Positions 1 through 8,801 of a DNA stretch of 64,000 bases are shown in pieces. The DNA lies in NCBI RefSeq assembly GCF_000760595.1, contig NZ_BBNM01000003.1, forward strand, positions 62,001 to 126,000. Reading direction: 5' to 3'. Both the position numbers and the translations under genes were made by a program. Positions within the stretch are counted from its first letter, which is position 1. Each line of letters begins with the position of its first letter. This DNA comes from Acinetobacter soli (GTDB taxonomy: Bacteria > Pseudomonadota > Gammaproteobacteria > Pseudomonadales > Moraxellaceae). The notes under the pieces were generated by a model. The model did not search any database. It was not told the origin of the DNA and was given only the letters and a program-made list of their open reading frames with translations.

Positions 1-1148
1 GTTGATTCAGGCATAACGGCTTTCGCATCGTATTGCTTGCCATCAGCACCCCACATTTTACCGCCTGCACGAATCATGGCTGGCATAGATGCATCGACAA
101 TGATGTCGTTTGGAGAATGGAAGTTGGTGATGCCTTTTGCAGAATCCACCATTGCCAATGCTGGACGGTGTTCTTGACATGCATGAAGATCTTCAATGAT
201 TTCTTCACGTAGCGATGTTGGCAATGTTTCGATTTTTTCGTAAAGACCTGCCATGCCGTTATTGACATTAATGCCAAGCTCATCGAACAGCTTGCCATGT
301 TTTTCAAAAGCGTCTTTGTAGTAAATTTTCACACAGTGACCAAACACGATTGGGTGAGACACCTTCATCATGGTTGCTTTTACGTGTAAAGAGAACAAAA
401 TGCCTGCTTCGCGGCAATCATCGAGCTGCTTTTCATAGAAATCGCACAGCGCTTTTTTGCTCATAAACATTGAGTCGATGATTTCACCGTCTTTCAACGC
501 TACTTTTGGTTTGAGTACAATCGTTTCGCCACGATTGGTGATCAACTCCATTTTAACGTTGCGCGCACGGTCAAGTGTCATCGATTTTTCGCCATGGTAG
601 AAGTCACCTTCTTCCATATGCGAAACATGAGTTTGCGACCATTGCTTCCACTCACTCATTGAGTGTGGATGTTTTTTCGCATAATTTTTTACAGCTGCAG
701 GTGCACGGCGGTCTGAGTTACCTTCACGAAGTACAGGATTTACTGCTGAACCTAAGCATTTGCCATAGCGTGCCTTGATTTCTTTTTCTTCTTCAGTTGT
801 TGGATTCTCAGGATAGTTTGGAATCGCAAAACCTTTAGATTGAAGCTCTTTAATACATGCAGTGAGCTGTGCTACAGAGGCACTGATGTTTGGCAATTTG
901 ATGATATTGGTGTCTGGATCTTGAGTTAAACGACCCAACTCAGCCAAGTTGTTTGGAACTTTTTGCTCATCACTTAAATAATCAGAGAATTCTGCAAGAA
1001 CGCGAGAAGCTACAGAAATATCACTTTTTGCAATTTCTATGCCTGCAGGCTTAGTAAAAGTCTCAATGATCGGCAGCAGTGAGTAAGTCGCTAATAGCGG
1101 CGCCTCGTCGGTCAGTGTGTAAATGATTGTTGACTTTCCACCAGCCAT
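1..1148 (-). CDS. icd: NADP-dependent isocitrate dehydrogenase, monomeric type (5' part, runs off the left edge)
   Basis: This is the N-terminal ~382 codons of a monomeric (about 740-residue) NADP-dependent isocitrate dehydrogenase, a TCA-cycle enzyme that converts isocitrate to 2-oxoglutarate in the cytoplasm. The reading frame is open from the ATG at 1148 to the window edge, so the C-terminal half is not visible. Family-typical stretches are MAGGKSTIIYTLTDEAP at the N-terminus, the NPVLREGNSDRRAP segment, and KVSHPIVFGHCVK further in. The start is supported by an AGGAG Shine-Dalgarno 6 bases upstream and by a good sigma-70 promoter at 1237-1265. It is transcribed alone, away from the M61 peptidase terminator. 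The family is clear. Which isozyme role it has (Acinetobacter can carry dimeric and monomeric forms) cannot be judged here. Confidence 0.93.
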   Translation of the reverse strand, partial: MAGGKSTIIYTLTDEAPLLATYSLLPIIETFTKPAGIEIAKSDISVASRVLAEFSDYLSDEQKVPNNLAELGRLTQDPDTNIIKLPNISASVAQLTACIKELQSKGFAIPNYPENPTTEEEKEIKARYGKCLGSAVNPVLREGNSDRRAPAAVKNYAKKHPHSMSEWKQWSQTHVSHMEEGDFYHGEKSMTLDRARNVKMELITNRGETIVLKPKVALKDGEIIDSMFMSKKALCDFYEKQLDDCREAGILFSLHVKATMMKVSHPIVFGHCVKIYYKDAFEKHGKLFDELGINVNNGMAGLYEKIETLPTSLREEIIEDLHACQEHRPALAMVDSAKGITNFHSPNDIIVDASMPAMIRAGGKMWGADGKQYDAKAVMPES

Positions 1149-1236
1149 ATATATCTCCTGCTTTGGATTGAGTTTTTTTAGGAGCGATGATCAAGATTCA
1201 CTCCCTGAAACCGATTAGCTTAATAAAAACCCTGAG

Positions 1237-1265
1237 AGTATCCGCTGTCACGACTGTTCAGTCAA
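1237..1265 (-). promoter_or_regulatory. sigma-70-type promoter of icd
   Basis: On the minus strand a -35 box TTGACT (1260-1265) and a -10 box GATACT (1237-1242) are separated by exactly 17 bases. They lie about 90 bases before the icd ATG. The stretch 1149-1488 holds no gene; besides this promoter and the terminator at 1437-1467 I see only AT-rich DNA. Confidence 0.6.
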
Positions 1266-1436
1266 CGTCATATCTAGTGATATCCACATTTCGAAAAAAA
1301 ATAGTGTTCGACTATCAGATTTTGGATCGGTTCAATTGCACATATTGAGAAATTTAACTGTTTTAAACTCTTATTTTTCATATTTTTTACGGGCTGTTGT
1401 CATGATATGCATATGCTCGCAACAAAAAACACACCC

Positions 1437-1467
1437 AAATAAAAACCAGTGATTGTCACCAGTTTTT
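1437..1467 (-). terminator. Rho-independent terminator after the M61 peptidase gene
   Basis: A 12-bp stem with two G-T wobbles (arms 1441-1452 and 1456-1467, 3-base loop) is followed by a T-rich run on the minus strand. It begins 22 bases past the peptidase stop codon. Confidence 0.65.
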
Positions 1468-1488
1468 ATTTGTTTATCTTTTATAAGC

Positions 1489-3201
1489 TTATGGCGCAGT
1501 GAATTTTAACCATTTATCCAGTTTATTTTGATCTTCAACAGTTAACTGAACTTCCTGTAGTTCAAGCGCATCGGCACCTATTGTAAAAGTCATAAGCTCA
1601 TCTCGACGAAACGCATGTACAACATATTCACCCGATGCCTTGGCATAACGTGCCAATAGCTTTTCAGTCGCTTTTAAACCATCAATCGCAACAATCACAT
1701 CTTGCGCAGAAAGGCCTGCTTTGGCTGCACTAGCACTACGGTTCACCTGTTGTACCAACACACCTTCTGGTTTGTCAGCCAACTTCATACCAAATGGTAA
1801 TTGTTTGTCGCGCTGAATGCTGTAGTTCAGACCAAATTCTGGTAAAAGCTGATCGAGTGGCAATTCATCTGTGGTATTGATTAAATGATTAATCTGCTCA
1901 AGCCAGTTATCACCAGTTAACTGTTCACACAATTCAAAAATGGTCCGCTCATTCACCTGAACACCATTTTGTGTATTGGCATACATTTTTTGTAGCAGTG
2001 CATCGAGGTTCGATCCACGTAAGCGCAGGCCTAAATCGAGACAAAGTGCAACCAAGCAGCCCTTGTTGTAATAACTGGTACCGGCATTGTTGGAGTTTTC
2101 ATCTGGACGATAAAACTTGATCCATGCATCAAAACTTGACTCTGCCACAGTCTGAACAAATCTTCCCGGATTTTGTAAATAGCGGTCGATCTGTGCTTTG
2201 AGTAATTTTAAATACGATGCCTGTGAAATGACGCCACTTCTGAGCAGGACCAGATCATCGTAATACGATGTAAAGCCTTCAAAAATCCAGAGCAACGACG
2301 TATAACCTTCCTGATGCAAATTATACTGGGCAAAAGTTTCTGGTCGGATAAATTTGACCAGCCACGAATGAAAATACTCATGACTGCACAAGCCCAAAAA
2401 GCGCTGGTAATCTTCAGACGGTTCTTCTGCTTCATTCGGCTGTGGCAAATCGGTACGCGGAATAATTAAACTGGTACTGTTACAGTGCTCAAGACCACCA
2501 TAACTATTGCCAGTGGCCATAGTCATAAAGGTGTAATCTTTAAAAGGTGCCGAGCCAAAAATTGCAATTTCAGTCTGACAGATTTTCTCTAAATCTGCTT
2601 TTAGGCGCTCGACATTGGTATTGTGTTGACCAGAAATCACCATTTTATGCTGAATTCCTGCTGCTTCAAATTCAAAGCGCGTCTGTTCAGCCAATTCAAA
2701 TGGACTATCGATTAACTGATCATAATTTTCGGCTTTGAGTGTAAAGCGCCCTCTCACCAAGCTTTTTGCAGGTAAACCCGTAGCCAACTGAAAGTGTTTG
2801 AGCTCATCTGGTAGAAAAAGCTCAACTTCACATGGTTTTTCTTCTTGATTAGAAAGCCCCATACACACACAAGCTGGATTGACGTATAAACGGGTCTGAT
2901 CAACATAGGCCCCACGCACCGACAGATCAAAAGCATAAACATCATATTCAACCGTGATGAGCTCGTGATCGTTGTTAAAGAGCCTCCAGCGGTTTTTTTG
3001 CTCTTTTTTAATTTGTAAAATACGACCCGCTTCATCGTATGCACGAACCGACTCAACATGTTTGGCAAACTCACGAATCAGGTAACTGCCCGGAATCCAG
3101 GTTGGAAGCCATAACTCCTGATTGGGGTCTGCAAGAAAACGTAAGGTGACATGAACGAGATGCTGACGATAGTCGTCAAATTCGATTTGATAATGCAACA
3201 T
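1489..3201 (-). CDS. M61 family metallopeptidase with C-terminal PDZ domain
   Basis: This 570-residue protein matches the M61 (glycyl aminopeptidase) family in length and plan. It has a beta-rich N-terminal domain, a gluzincin catalytic domain and a C-terminal PDZ domain at roughly residues 470-545. The zinc motif HEYFH lies near residue 273 within HEYFHSWLVKFIRPE. About 30 residues later, WIFEGFTSYYDD carries the likely third zinc ligand, a glutamate. No signal peptide or membrane segment is seen, so a cytoplasmic location is inferred. Family members are known to release N-terminal glycine or alanine from peptides, but the natural substrate here is unknown. The gene is monocistronic: icd lies downstream behind a terminator and dacC is divergent. 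The start at 3201 is the first in-frame ATG and matches the family N-terminus. Confidence 0.88.
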   Translation of the reverse strand: MLHYQIEFDDYRQHLVHVTLRFLADPNQELWLPTWIPGSYLIREFAKHVESVRAYDEAGRILQIKKEQKNRWRLFNNDHELITVEYDVYAFDLSVRGAYVDQTRLYVNPACVCMGLSNQEEKPCEVELFLPDELKHFQLATGLPAKSLVRGRFTLKAENYDQLIDSPFELAEQTRFEFEAAGIQHKMVISGQHNTNVERLKADLEKICQTEIAIFGSAPFKDYTFMTMATGNSYGGLEHCNSTSLIIPRTDLPQPNEAEEPSEDYQRFLGLCSHEYFHSWLVKFIRPETFAQYNLHQEGYTSLLWIFEGFTSYYDDLVLLRSGVISQASYLKLLKAQIDRYLQNPGRFVQTVAESSFDAWIKFYRPDENSNNAGTSYYNKGCLVALCLDLGLRLRGSNLDALLQKMYANTQNGVQVNERTIFELCEQLTGDNWLEQINHLINTTDELPLDQLLPEFGLNYSIQRDKQLPFGMKLADKPEGVLVQQVNRSASAAKAGLSAQDVIVAIDGLKATEKLLARYAKASGEYVVHAFRRDELMTFTIGADALELQEVQLTVEDQNKLDKWLKFTAP

Positions 3202-3369
3202 AGTTCTACATAAGAATTAGCAAGATGATCTTAGCTTAGCATTTTTTTACAAAGTCTTGCGTAGTTGTCTTATTTGTCTGCAAAAGTCACTAGCCTTGAA
3301 CCCAAAAAAGGCATAGCATGCGTGTGTTTTGGCATTTCCTGCTAGAGGATGGCAACCTAAGGTGAACAC

Positions 3370-4680
3370 GTGCGACTGATACTGACCATTATTTCTTTAT
3401 TTAGCCTTTTATGTGCATCTGTTGCACATGCAAATTTGCTTAATATTGCACCCGAGAGTGTTGAGGCAGAAGCATGGAGTATTGTGGATGCGCAATCTGG
3501 TCAAATCATTGCCGAGCACAACAGCCATGTACAACGGGCACCAGCATCCTTAACCAAAATGATGGTGGCTTACATTACCTTAAAAGAGCTAAAAGCAGGA
3601 AAGCTCCACAAAAATGACATTCTCACGGCAACACCTGTGGTCAATATGGTGATGTGGGATGAATCACAAATGTATCTCAAGCCGGGTGAGCAGATTTCAA
3701 TCGATCAATTGCTTGCCGGTTTAATTGTGATGTCAGCCAACGATGCTGCGGTCAGTCTAGGTGAAAAAATTTCAGGTAACGTCCCCAACTTTGTGGCACG
3801 TATGAATCAAGAAGCACGCGCACTGGGAATGAAAGATACTCATTTTTCCAACCCGGCGGGTGTCACCATGACCGACCACTATTCTACATCGCATGATTTG
3901 AGCCTGCTTGCACAGGCAATTGTCAAAGAAACACCCGATTATCTAAATTACTCGAAACTTCCAAGCTTTCGCTATCAGCAGCGCTTTCATCGTGCGACCA
4001 ATTTGGCGCTTAAAATGGACCCTACTGCTGACGGCCTAAAAACAGGTTACACCAAAGCTGCTGGATTTAACTTGGCGTTAACTGCGAAGCGCCCAACCAT
4101 GAATGTCGATTTGCCTGAACGTCGACTGATCGTGGTGGTACTCGGCACTAAAAATGCATTTAAACGTGCCGAAGTGGCCAACAAACTCATGAATTTGGCC
4201 TACGCCTATACCCGTGATGAAGAAGTGATCAAAAACAAGCAATTGATTGCTGAGCTGCCTGTTGTGAAATCCACCTTAAAAATGTTTAAGGTCGAAACAC
4301 ATACGCCAACCATTGTGACTACATCGCTTTACAATCTGGCACAGCCAATTGATCTCAACAACTTTGATAACATTTCTCAGCGTTTGTTTACGCCAATGGC
4401 CAACGGTCAAAAGCAATGGATTGAACCCTTACAAACCACCAATACGCGTATTAATGTAGAACTGAATGAACAACAGTTGACCGCGCCTTTAATGAAAGCA
4501 ATCAATTTGGCTACGGTTCAGATTTATCAAAACAACCAATTGATTCACAGCATTCAGATTAACGATACAGTGCATATCGAAGAAGCAAATTTCTTTGAAC
4601 GTTTCTTTATGTGGGTAAAGGGTTTGTTTAATCTGTTTGGGCATGACCAGCAAACAGCAAAGCTGTATCCGCTGCACTAA
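3370..4680 (+). CDS. dacC: D-alanyl-D-alanine carboxypeptidase (PBP5/6 family)
   Basis: This periplasmic low-molecular-weight penicillin-binding protein trims the terminal D-Ala from peptidoglycan stem peptides. The Sec signal peptide ends at about residue 21 (ASVAHA). The three serine-transferase motifs are all present in order: SLTK with the nucleophile near residue 60, SAN near 123, and KTG near 224 (DGLKTGYTKAAG). After the transferase domain comes the PBP5 C-terminal domain, and the last ~20 residues form an amphipathic membrane-anchoring helix (NFFERFFMWVKGLFNLF). The start is a GTG at 3370, chosen because the frame before it is closed and AAGGTGA sits at the right distance. The usual family length is about 380-440. 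The symbol dacC follows Acinetobacter usage; dacA would be an equivalent name. A strong terminator follows. Confidence 0.93.
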   Translation: MRLILTIISLFSLLCASVAHANLLNIAPESVEAEAWSIVDAQSGQIIAEHNSHVQRAPASLTKMMVAYITLKELKAGKLHKNDILTATPVVNMVMWDESQMYLKPGEQISIDQLLAGLIVMSANDAAVSLGEKISGNVPNFVARMNQEARALGMKDTHFSNPAGVTMTDHYSTSHDLSLLAQAIVKETPDYLNYSKLPSFRYQQRFHRATNLALKMDPTADGLKTGYTKAAGFNLALTAKRPTMNVDLPERRLIVVVLGTKNAFKRAEVANKLMNLAYAYTRDEEVIKNKQLIAELPVVKSTLKMFKVETHTPTIVTTSLYNLAQPIDLNNFDNISQRLFTPMANGQKQWIEPLQTTNTRINVELNEQQLTAPLMKAINLATVQIYQNNQLIHSIQINDTVHIEEANFFERFFMWVKGLFNLFGHDQQTAKLYPLH

Positions 4681-4702
4681 GTTGTAATCGTCAGATATAT
4701 TC

Positions 4703-4728
4703 AGGCAGCTTCGGCTGCCTTTATTTTT
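4703..4728 (+). terminator. Rho-independent terminator of dacC
   Basis: AGGCAGC (4703-4709), a TTCG loop and GCTGCCT (4714-4720) form a perfect stem followed by TTATTTTT. Confidence 0.85.
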
Positions 4729-4890
4729 GCAAAAACCTCAATAAAAATGCCATTTTCAACTCAAATTAAGACATTTTGAGCAGAAAACTCAATAAAATTT
4801 GATAAATCGCATTGAAAAGCTAAAAATCGTCTCCAACTAAGAAAAAATGAACGCTTAAATGTGAAATTTGTGAGATTTTGCGATTTTTAA

Positions 4891-4919
4891 TCTACAAATC
4901 TGCTTTTTCACTTTATGAT
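4891..4919 (+). promoter_or_regulatory. Probable slyD promoter
   Basis: A -10 box TATGAT (4914-4919) lies 17 bases after the weak -35 box TCTACA (4891-4896), about 33 bases before the slyD ATG. The -35 match is poor, so this is tentative. Confidence 0.4.
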
Positions 4920-4952
4920 GTGAACTTAAATTGATTGAATGGATCAACAAAC

Positions 4953-5435
4953 ATGACTGCTATTGCAAATAACCACGTGGTTTCATTCCACTACAAATTA
5001 ACGAATGCTGAAGGTGAAACCCTTGACCAATCTCAAGGCGAACCACTTGCCTATTTGCACGGTGCAGGTAACATCATCCCAGGTTTGGAAAATGCACTTG
5101 TAGGTAAAGCTGTTGGTGATAAATTTACAGTGAATGTTCCAGCAGCTGAAGGTTATGGCGAGTACAATCCTGATCTCGTTCAAGAAGTTCCAGCTCAAAT
5201 GTTCCAAGGTGTTGAAAACATTCAACCGGGCATGCAGTTCCAAGCGCAAACTGATGACGGCGTTCAGATCGTTACAGTTAAAGCTGTTGAAGGTGACAAC
5301 ATTGTTGTTGATGCCAACTTCCCGCTTGCTGGTCAAGATTTAACGTTTGAAGTTGAAATCGTTGAAATTCGTGATGCAACTCAAGAAGAGTTAGATCACG
5401 GACACGTTCACGGTGTAGGTGGTCACCACCACTAA
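4953..5435 (+). CDS. slyD: FKBP-type peptidyl-prolyl isomerase, SlyD-like
   Basis: This 160-residue cytoplasmic prolyl isomerase and chaperone of the SlyD type speeds cis/trans proline isomerisation and can bind nickel. The N-terminal FKBP half includes LTNAEGETLDQSQGEPLAYL and HGAGNIIPGLENALVGK. The insert-in-flap chaperone domain follows at about residues 70-125. The chain ends in a short histidine-rich tail (HGHVHGVGGHHH), a shortened version of the metal-binding tail of E. coli SlyD. I start at the ATG at 4953, which gives MTAIANNHVVSFHYK; an in-frame TTG at 4935 would add six residues with no better ribosome site. The gene is monocistronic with its own terminator. The family assignment is clear; the nickel role is inferred from the tail. 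Confidence 0.92.
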   Translation: MTAIANNHVVSFHYKLTNAEGETLDQSQGEPLAYLHGAGNIIPGLENALVGKAVGDKFTVNVPAAEGYGEYNPDLVQEVPAQMFQGVENIQPGMQFQAQTDDGVQIVTVKAVEGDNIVVDANFPLAGQDLTFEVEIVEIRDATQEELDHGHVHGVGGHHH

Positions 5436-5453
5436 GCTGGAAATATCCAGTAT

Positions 5454-5484
5454 AAAAGGTAAGGCTTCGGTCTTACCTTTTTTT
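5454..5484 (+). terminator. Rho-independent terminator of slyD
   Basis: The stem AAAAGGTAAGGC/GTCTTACCTTTT closes on a TTCG tetraloop and runs into seven or more T residues, starting 18 bases after the stop codon. Confidence 0.88.
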
Positions 5485-5632
5485 ATGCATCCAACACACA
5501 AAAATGATAAAAATAGAGCATGAACTAAAATTAAACAGCATTTCACATCTCGCTCACTTTTTTACTTATAAGATTAAAGACAATTCGCTTTCACACACTT
5601 TATAAATTTAAACACTTTAAATAGGTCTACAG

Positions 5633-7057
5633 ATGAATCAATTGATCTGGTTTCGAAATGATCTTCGGTTAAACGATCAATCTGCGCTATGGCATGCAAC
5701 ACAGGCCGGTACAACGCTTGCATTGGTTATTTTCTCTCCTGAACAATGGCAACGTCATGATGATGCGCCGATAAAAATCGATTTTTATTTACGTCAACTT
5801 GCACAGCTTAAAGACGATTTAACAGCACTCAATATTCCGCTGATTGTACGCACCATTCCATTATGGAAAGATATTCCAGATGAGCTAGTCAAGCTGGTAG
5901 AGTACTACAAGATTGAAAATGTTTATGCCAATGTCGAAGTAGGCATTAACGAACTTGAGCGGGATCATCAGGCTCAAACAGCACTCCATGCCATTCAAAA
6001 AGATTTAAAACTATATCAAGATAAAACCCTATTCACTTTAGGCAGTATTCGTAATAAAAGTGATGCGCCTTATCAGGTGTATACACCATTTAAGAAAAAC
6101 TGCTACGAACTGCTCAATATCAGTCTTCCTCAATGCTTCCCGCAACCCGAAGCTCAGTCGAATGTACCAAAAATCAAAGCAGATGACTCAAAACTTCCCT
6201 CCATGACGGACTTGGGTTATGACGAAATCGATAAAAAAACCCAAGCCCTCTGGCCTGTCGGTGAAAAAGCAGCGCATAAGCGTCTTGAAGCGTTTATAAA
6301 AGATAAAATCAATCACTATCACGAGCTGCGTGACTATCCGGCCGCTGAAGGAACCAGTTGTATTTCACCGTATTTGACCATTGGTCTGGTTTCTATTCGT
6401 CAGTGTGTACAGGCAATTTTTGTAAAACATCAGGGCCAGTTTTTATTAGAAAATAAAGGTCAGGAAGTTTGGCTCAATGAATTACTCTGGCGCGAGTTTT
6501 ATCAGCAACTCATGTTTGACTTTCCAAAGCTGTCGCGCCATCAGCCCTTTCAAGATCAAACCAAAACCATTCCATGGAAAGACAATGACGCGCATTTTAA
6601 AGCATGGACACAAGGTCAAACCGGCATTCCGATTGTCGATGCCGCCATGCGTCAGCTCAAGGCAACAGGCTGGATGCATAACCGTGTCCGTATGATTTGT
6701 GCCATGTTTCTGACCAAAAACCTACTGATCGATTGGCGTAAAGGCGAACAATGGTTTATGCAACATTTGATCGATGGTGATTTTGCGGCCAATAATGGCG
6801 GCTGGCAATGGAGTGCTTCGACGGGCACCGATGCCGCACCCTATTTCCGTATTTTTAATCCAGTCAGCCAATCGGAAAAATTCGATCCAGACGGGAAATT
6901 TCTTAGAGAATGGCTCCCCGAACTCAAACATTTGGATAATACTCAAATCCATGAGCCATACGCGAGTAAACAAATCTCAAAGCTCAACTATCCAAAACCG
7001 ATTGTCGATTTAAAAGCCAGTCGTACAGAGGCGATTGAAGTATTTAAAAATAATTAA
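5633..7057 (+). CDS. phrB: Deoxyribodipyrimidine photo-lyase
   Basis: This 474-residue class I CPD photolyase uses blue light to split cyclobutane pyrimidine dimers in DNA. The N-terminal antenna (photolyase) domain begins with LIWFRNDLRLNDQSALW, the family hallmark. The C-terminal FAD-binding domain contains WLNELLWREFYQQLM, and NGGWQWSASTGTDAAPYFR near residues 388-410 lines the FAD and dimer pocket. Length equals E. coli PhrB (472). The start is the only ATG that retains the FRNDLR motif near residue 7. The gene stands alone between slyD and the VIT gene. The antenna cofactor (methenyl-tetrahydrofolate or a deazaflavin) cannot be told from sequence by eye. Confidence 0.95.
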   Translation: MNQLIWFRNDLRLNDQSALWHATQAGTTLALVIFSPEQWQRHDDAPIKIDFYLRQLAQLKDDLTALNIPLIVRTIPLWKDIPDELVKLVEYYKIENVYANVEVGINELERDHQAQTALHAIQKDLKLYQDKTLFTLGSIRNKSDAPYQVYTPFKKNCYELLNISLPQCFPQPEAQSNVPKIKADDSKLPSMTDLGYDEIDKKTQALWPVGEKAAHKRLEAFIKDKINHYHELRDYPAAEGTSCISPYLTIGLVSIRQCVQAIFVKHQGQFLLENKGQEVWLNELLWREFYQQLMFDFPKLSRHQPFQDQTKTIPWKDNDAHFKAWTQGQTGIPIVDAAMRQLKATGWMHNRVRMICAMFLTKNLLIDWRKGEQWFMQHLIDGDFAANNGGWQWSASTGTDAAPYFRIFNPVSQSEKFDPDGKFLREWLPELKHLDNTQIHEPYASKQISKLNYPKPIVDLKASRTEAIEVFKNN

Positions 7058-7279
7058 CTCATCTGTTGGCTTTCAGAAGGCTATTTATGTTTTTCTGGAA
7101 GCTTTCCCCCATTCAAATCTGAACTCAAGTCATGCCATAAAATAAAATAGAAAAAACAGCTGACTTGCTATATTGTGATAACGTTTAATAAAAATATGCG
7201 TTTGTTTTATTTTGAATAAGTAAAAACTAAGAATAAACCGTTTTACTCATCTCATCGATTTATGTATTCAGGTAAGCCT

Positions 7280-7981
7280 ATGACCTACTCGCATCATGCA
7301 GAAGATCACTATATTCATCGTACCGGTTGGCTACGTGCCTCTGTGCTGGGGGCGAACGACGGGATTATTTCAGTGACCAGCTTAGTCATGGGAATGGCCG
7401 CGAGTGGTGCAAGCTCGCATACCTTGTTTATTGCTTGTCTGGCCGGTTTGATATCGGGTGCAACGTCCATGGCCGCAGGTGAGTATGTCTCGGTTCAGTC
7501 GCAAAAGGACATTGAGCATGCCGATTTGAAGTTTGAGGCAAGAGAGCTTGAAAAGAATCCTCATCTTGAATTAGAAGAGTTAACCATTATTTATATGCGC
7601 CGCGGCTTAAGCCCAGAATTGGCCAAAGAAGTTGCCATTCAGTTAACCGAGAAAGATGCACTTGAAGCACATGCGCGCGATGAAATTGGTATTATTGAGC
7701 AAACAGCGGCACGTCCTATTCAAGCCGCGTTTTCATCGGCTTTGTCTTTTTCATTGGGCGCACTTTGCCCGATGCTGGCTATTTTGCTGAGTCCTGAACA
7801 TTTGGTGTCGATCGTGGTGTTGATTGTCGGCGTATGCTCTTTGGCAATCATGGGGGCACTGTCGAGTTATTTTGCCGGTACAGCACTATGGAAAGGCAGC
7901 TTACGGATTACACTTTGGGGCATTTTGGCGATGGCCTTTTCAAGCTGGGTTGGGTCATTTTTTCAGGTCGGACCAATTTAA
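7280..7981 (+). CDS. VIT1/CCC1 family membrane protein (probable Fe2+/Mn2+ transporter)
   Basis: This 233-residue inner-membrane protein of the VIT1/CCC1 family has about five hydrophobic segments (near residues 24-45, 48-65, 155-178, 182-205, 210-230). The cytoplasmic loop of about 90 residues between segments 2 and 3 is acidic and rich in Glu and His (EFEARELEKNPHLELEELT-like). In plant and fungal relatives this loop binds metal. The first helix carries LGANDGIISVTSLVMG and the second TSMAAGEYVSVQSQKD, both diagnostic. An upstream in-frame ATG exists at 7262, but AGGTAAG sits correctly for the ATG at 7280. Eukaryotic members move iron or manganese out of the cytosol. Direction and substrate here are inferred. 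The neighbours give no metal context. Confidence 0.85.
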   Translation: MTYSHHAEDHYIHRTGWLRASVLGANDGIISVTSLVMGMAASGASSHTLFIACLAGLISGATSMAAGEYVSVQSQKDIEHADLKFEARELEKNPHLELEELTIIYMRRGLSPELAKEVAIQLTEKDALEAHARDEIGIIEQTAARPIQAAFSSALSFSLGALCPMLAILLSPEHLVSIVVLIVGVCSLAIMGALSSYFAGTALWKGSLRITLWGILAMAFSSWVGSFFQVGPI

Positions 7982-8019
7982 TCTTGAGCTGCAAATGATC
8001 AATCAGGCCTCAAGCAACA

Positions 8020-8799
8020 TTAGATGATCTTTTCATTCATATATCGCCAGTAACGCTTTGGCACATACTGAATATGCAATTTAATGTTTTTACGGGCCTG
8101 AATATTGACGCTGTTGAAGTAGTCTTTCCAGAGCTGATCGTAGAGCATCTCCTGCTCATCCAGTTCAAGGTCAAAATTCTGACTAAAGCCATTGTCGATA
8201 TTTTTATCGATGGTACTCGCATTGAGTTCGACTTGATGAATGGTATTTAAATCGTAATAAATACCGTAGTGGCGTTTTTCATCGTAAATCAGCCACTCTT
8301 GATCTTGGTAACGGGCCTTAAAATGTCGTTGAATCAACGGCAATACATTAAAATCTGGACGAACCAAACTGATAAAAAGTCCTTCTTTGGTTTTTTTAAA
8401 CCGTACAAATGCTTCCATACGATGTTTTTCACGTCCCACTTGCTTGGTCCACTGTGCAACACCTAACACATCTGGATTGCCATAATTTTTTTCAATCGAA
8501 ATATGGCTTTGAAAGACATAGACAGCAAAATTGAACAAATGCTGATAAGCCGGCAGTTGCTCAGACAAATAGCTATAATAAAAGCGTTTCAGGCCTTCAT
8601 TTGAGAGTTTTTGATTTAAACCTTCCCAAACGCGTTTGGCCTGTGCCTCATGGCTCGCAATCTCAATTGTTTCGGCAAGCAACGAATCTTGAGCCTGATG
8701 TTCAAGTGCCAACGTCACATCAAACTCTTTAAACTGAAATGCACGAAAGATACAGCATAAAAGCCCGGTCATTGTGCCATCAAACTGATATATCACCAT
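8020..8799 (-). CDS. DUF4130 / TIGR03915-type protein, partner of the upstream radical SAM protein
   Basis: This 259-residue protein starts MVIYQFDGTMTGLLCCIFRAF, typical of the DUF4130 (TIGR03915, putative DNA metabolism protein) family, which is regularly encoded next to a TIGR03916 radical SAM protein. The C-terminal part (RYWRYMNEK near the end) is also family-like. It begins 2 bases after the stop of the radical SAM gene, so the two are translated as a unit. No signal peptide or membrane segment is present. A role in DNA modification or repair is a family-level inference from partnership with a helix-hairpin-helix radical SAM enzyme; the chemistry is unknown. It is convergent with the VIT gene, with only 38 bases between the two stop codons. 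Confidence 0.85.
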   Translation of the reverse strand: MVIYQFDGTMTGLLCCIFRAFQFKEFDVTLALEHQAQDSLLAETIEIASHEAQAKRVWEGLNQKLSNEGLKRFYYSYLSEQLPAYQHLFNFAVYVFQSHISIEKNYGNPDVLGVAQWTKQVGREKHRMEAFVRFKKTKEGLFISLVRPDFNVLPLIQRHFKARYQDQEWLIYDEKRHYGIYYDLNTIHQVELNASTIDKNIDNGFSQNFDLELDEQEMLYDQLWKDYFNSVNIQARKNIKLHIQYVPKRYWRYMNEKII

Positions 8800-8801
8800 C
8801 G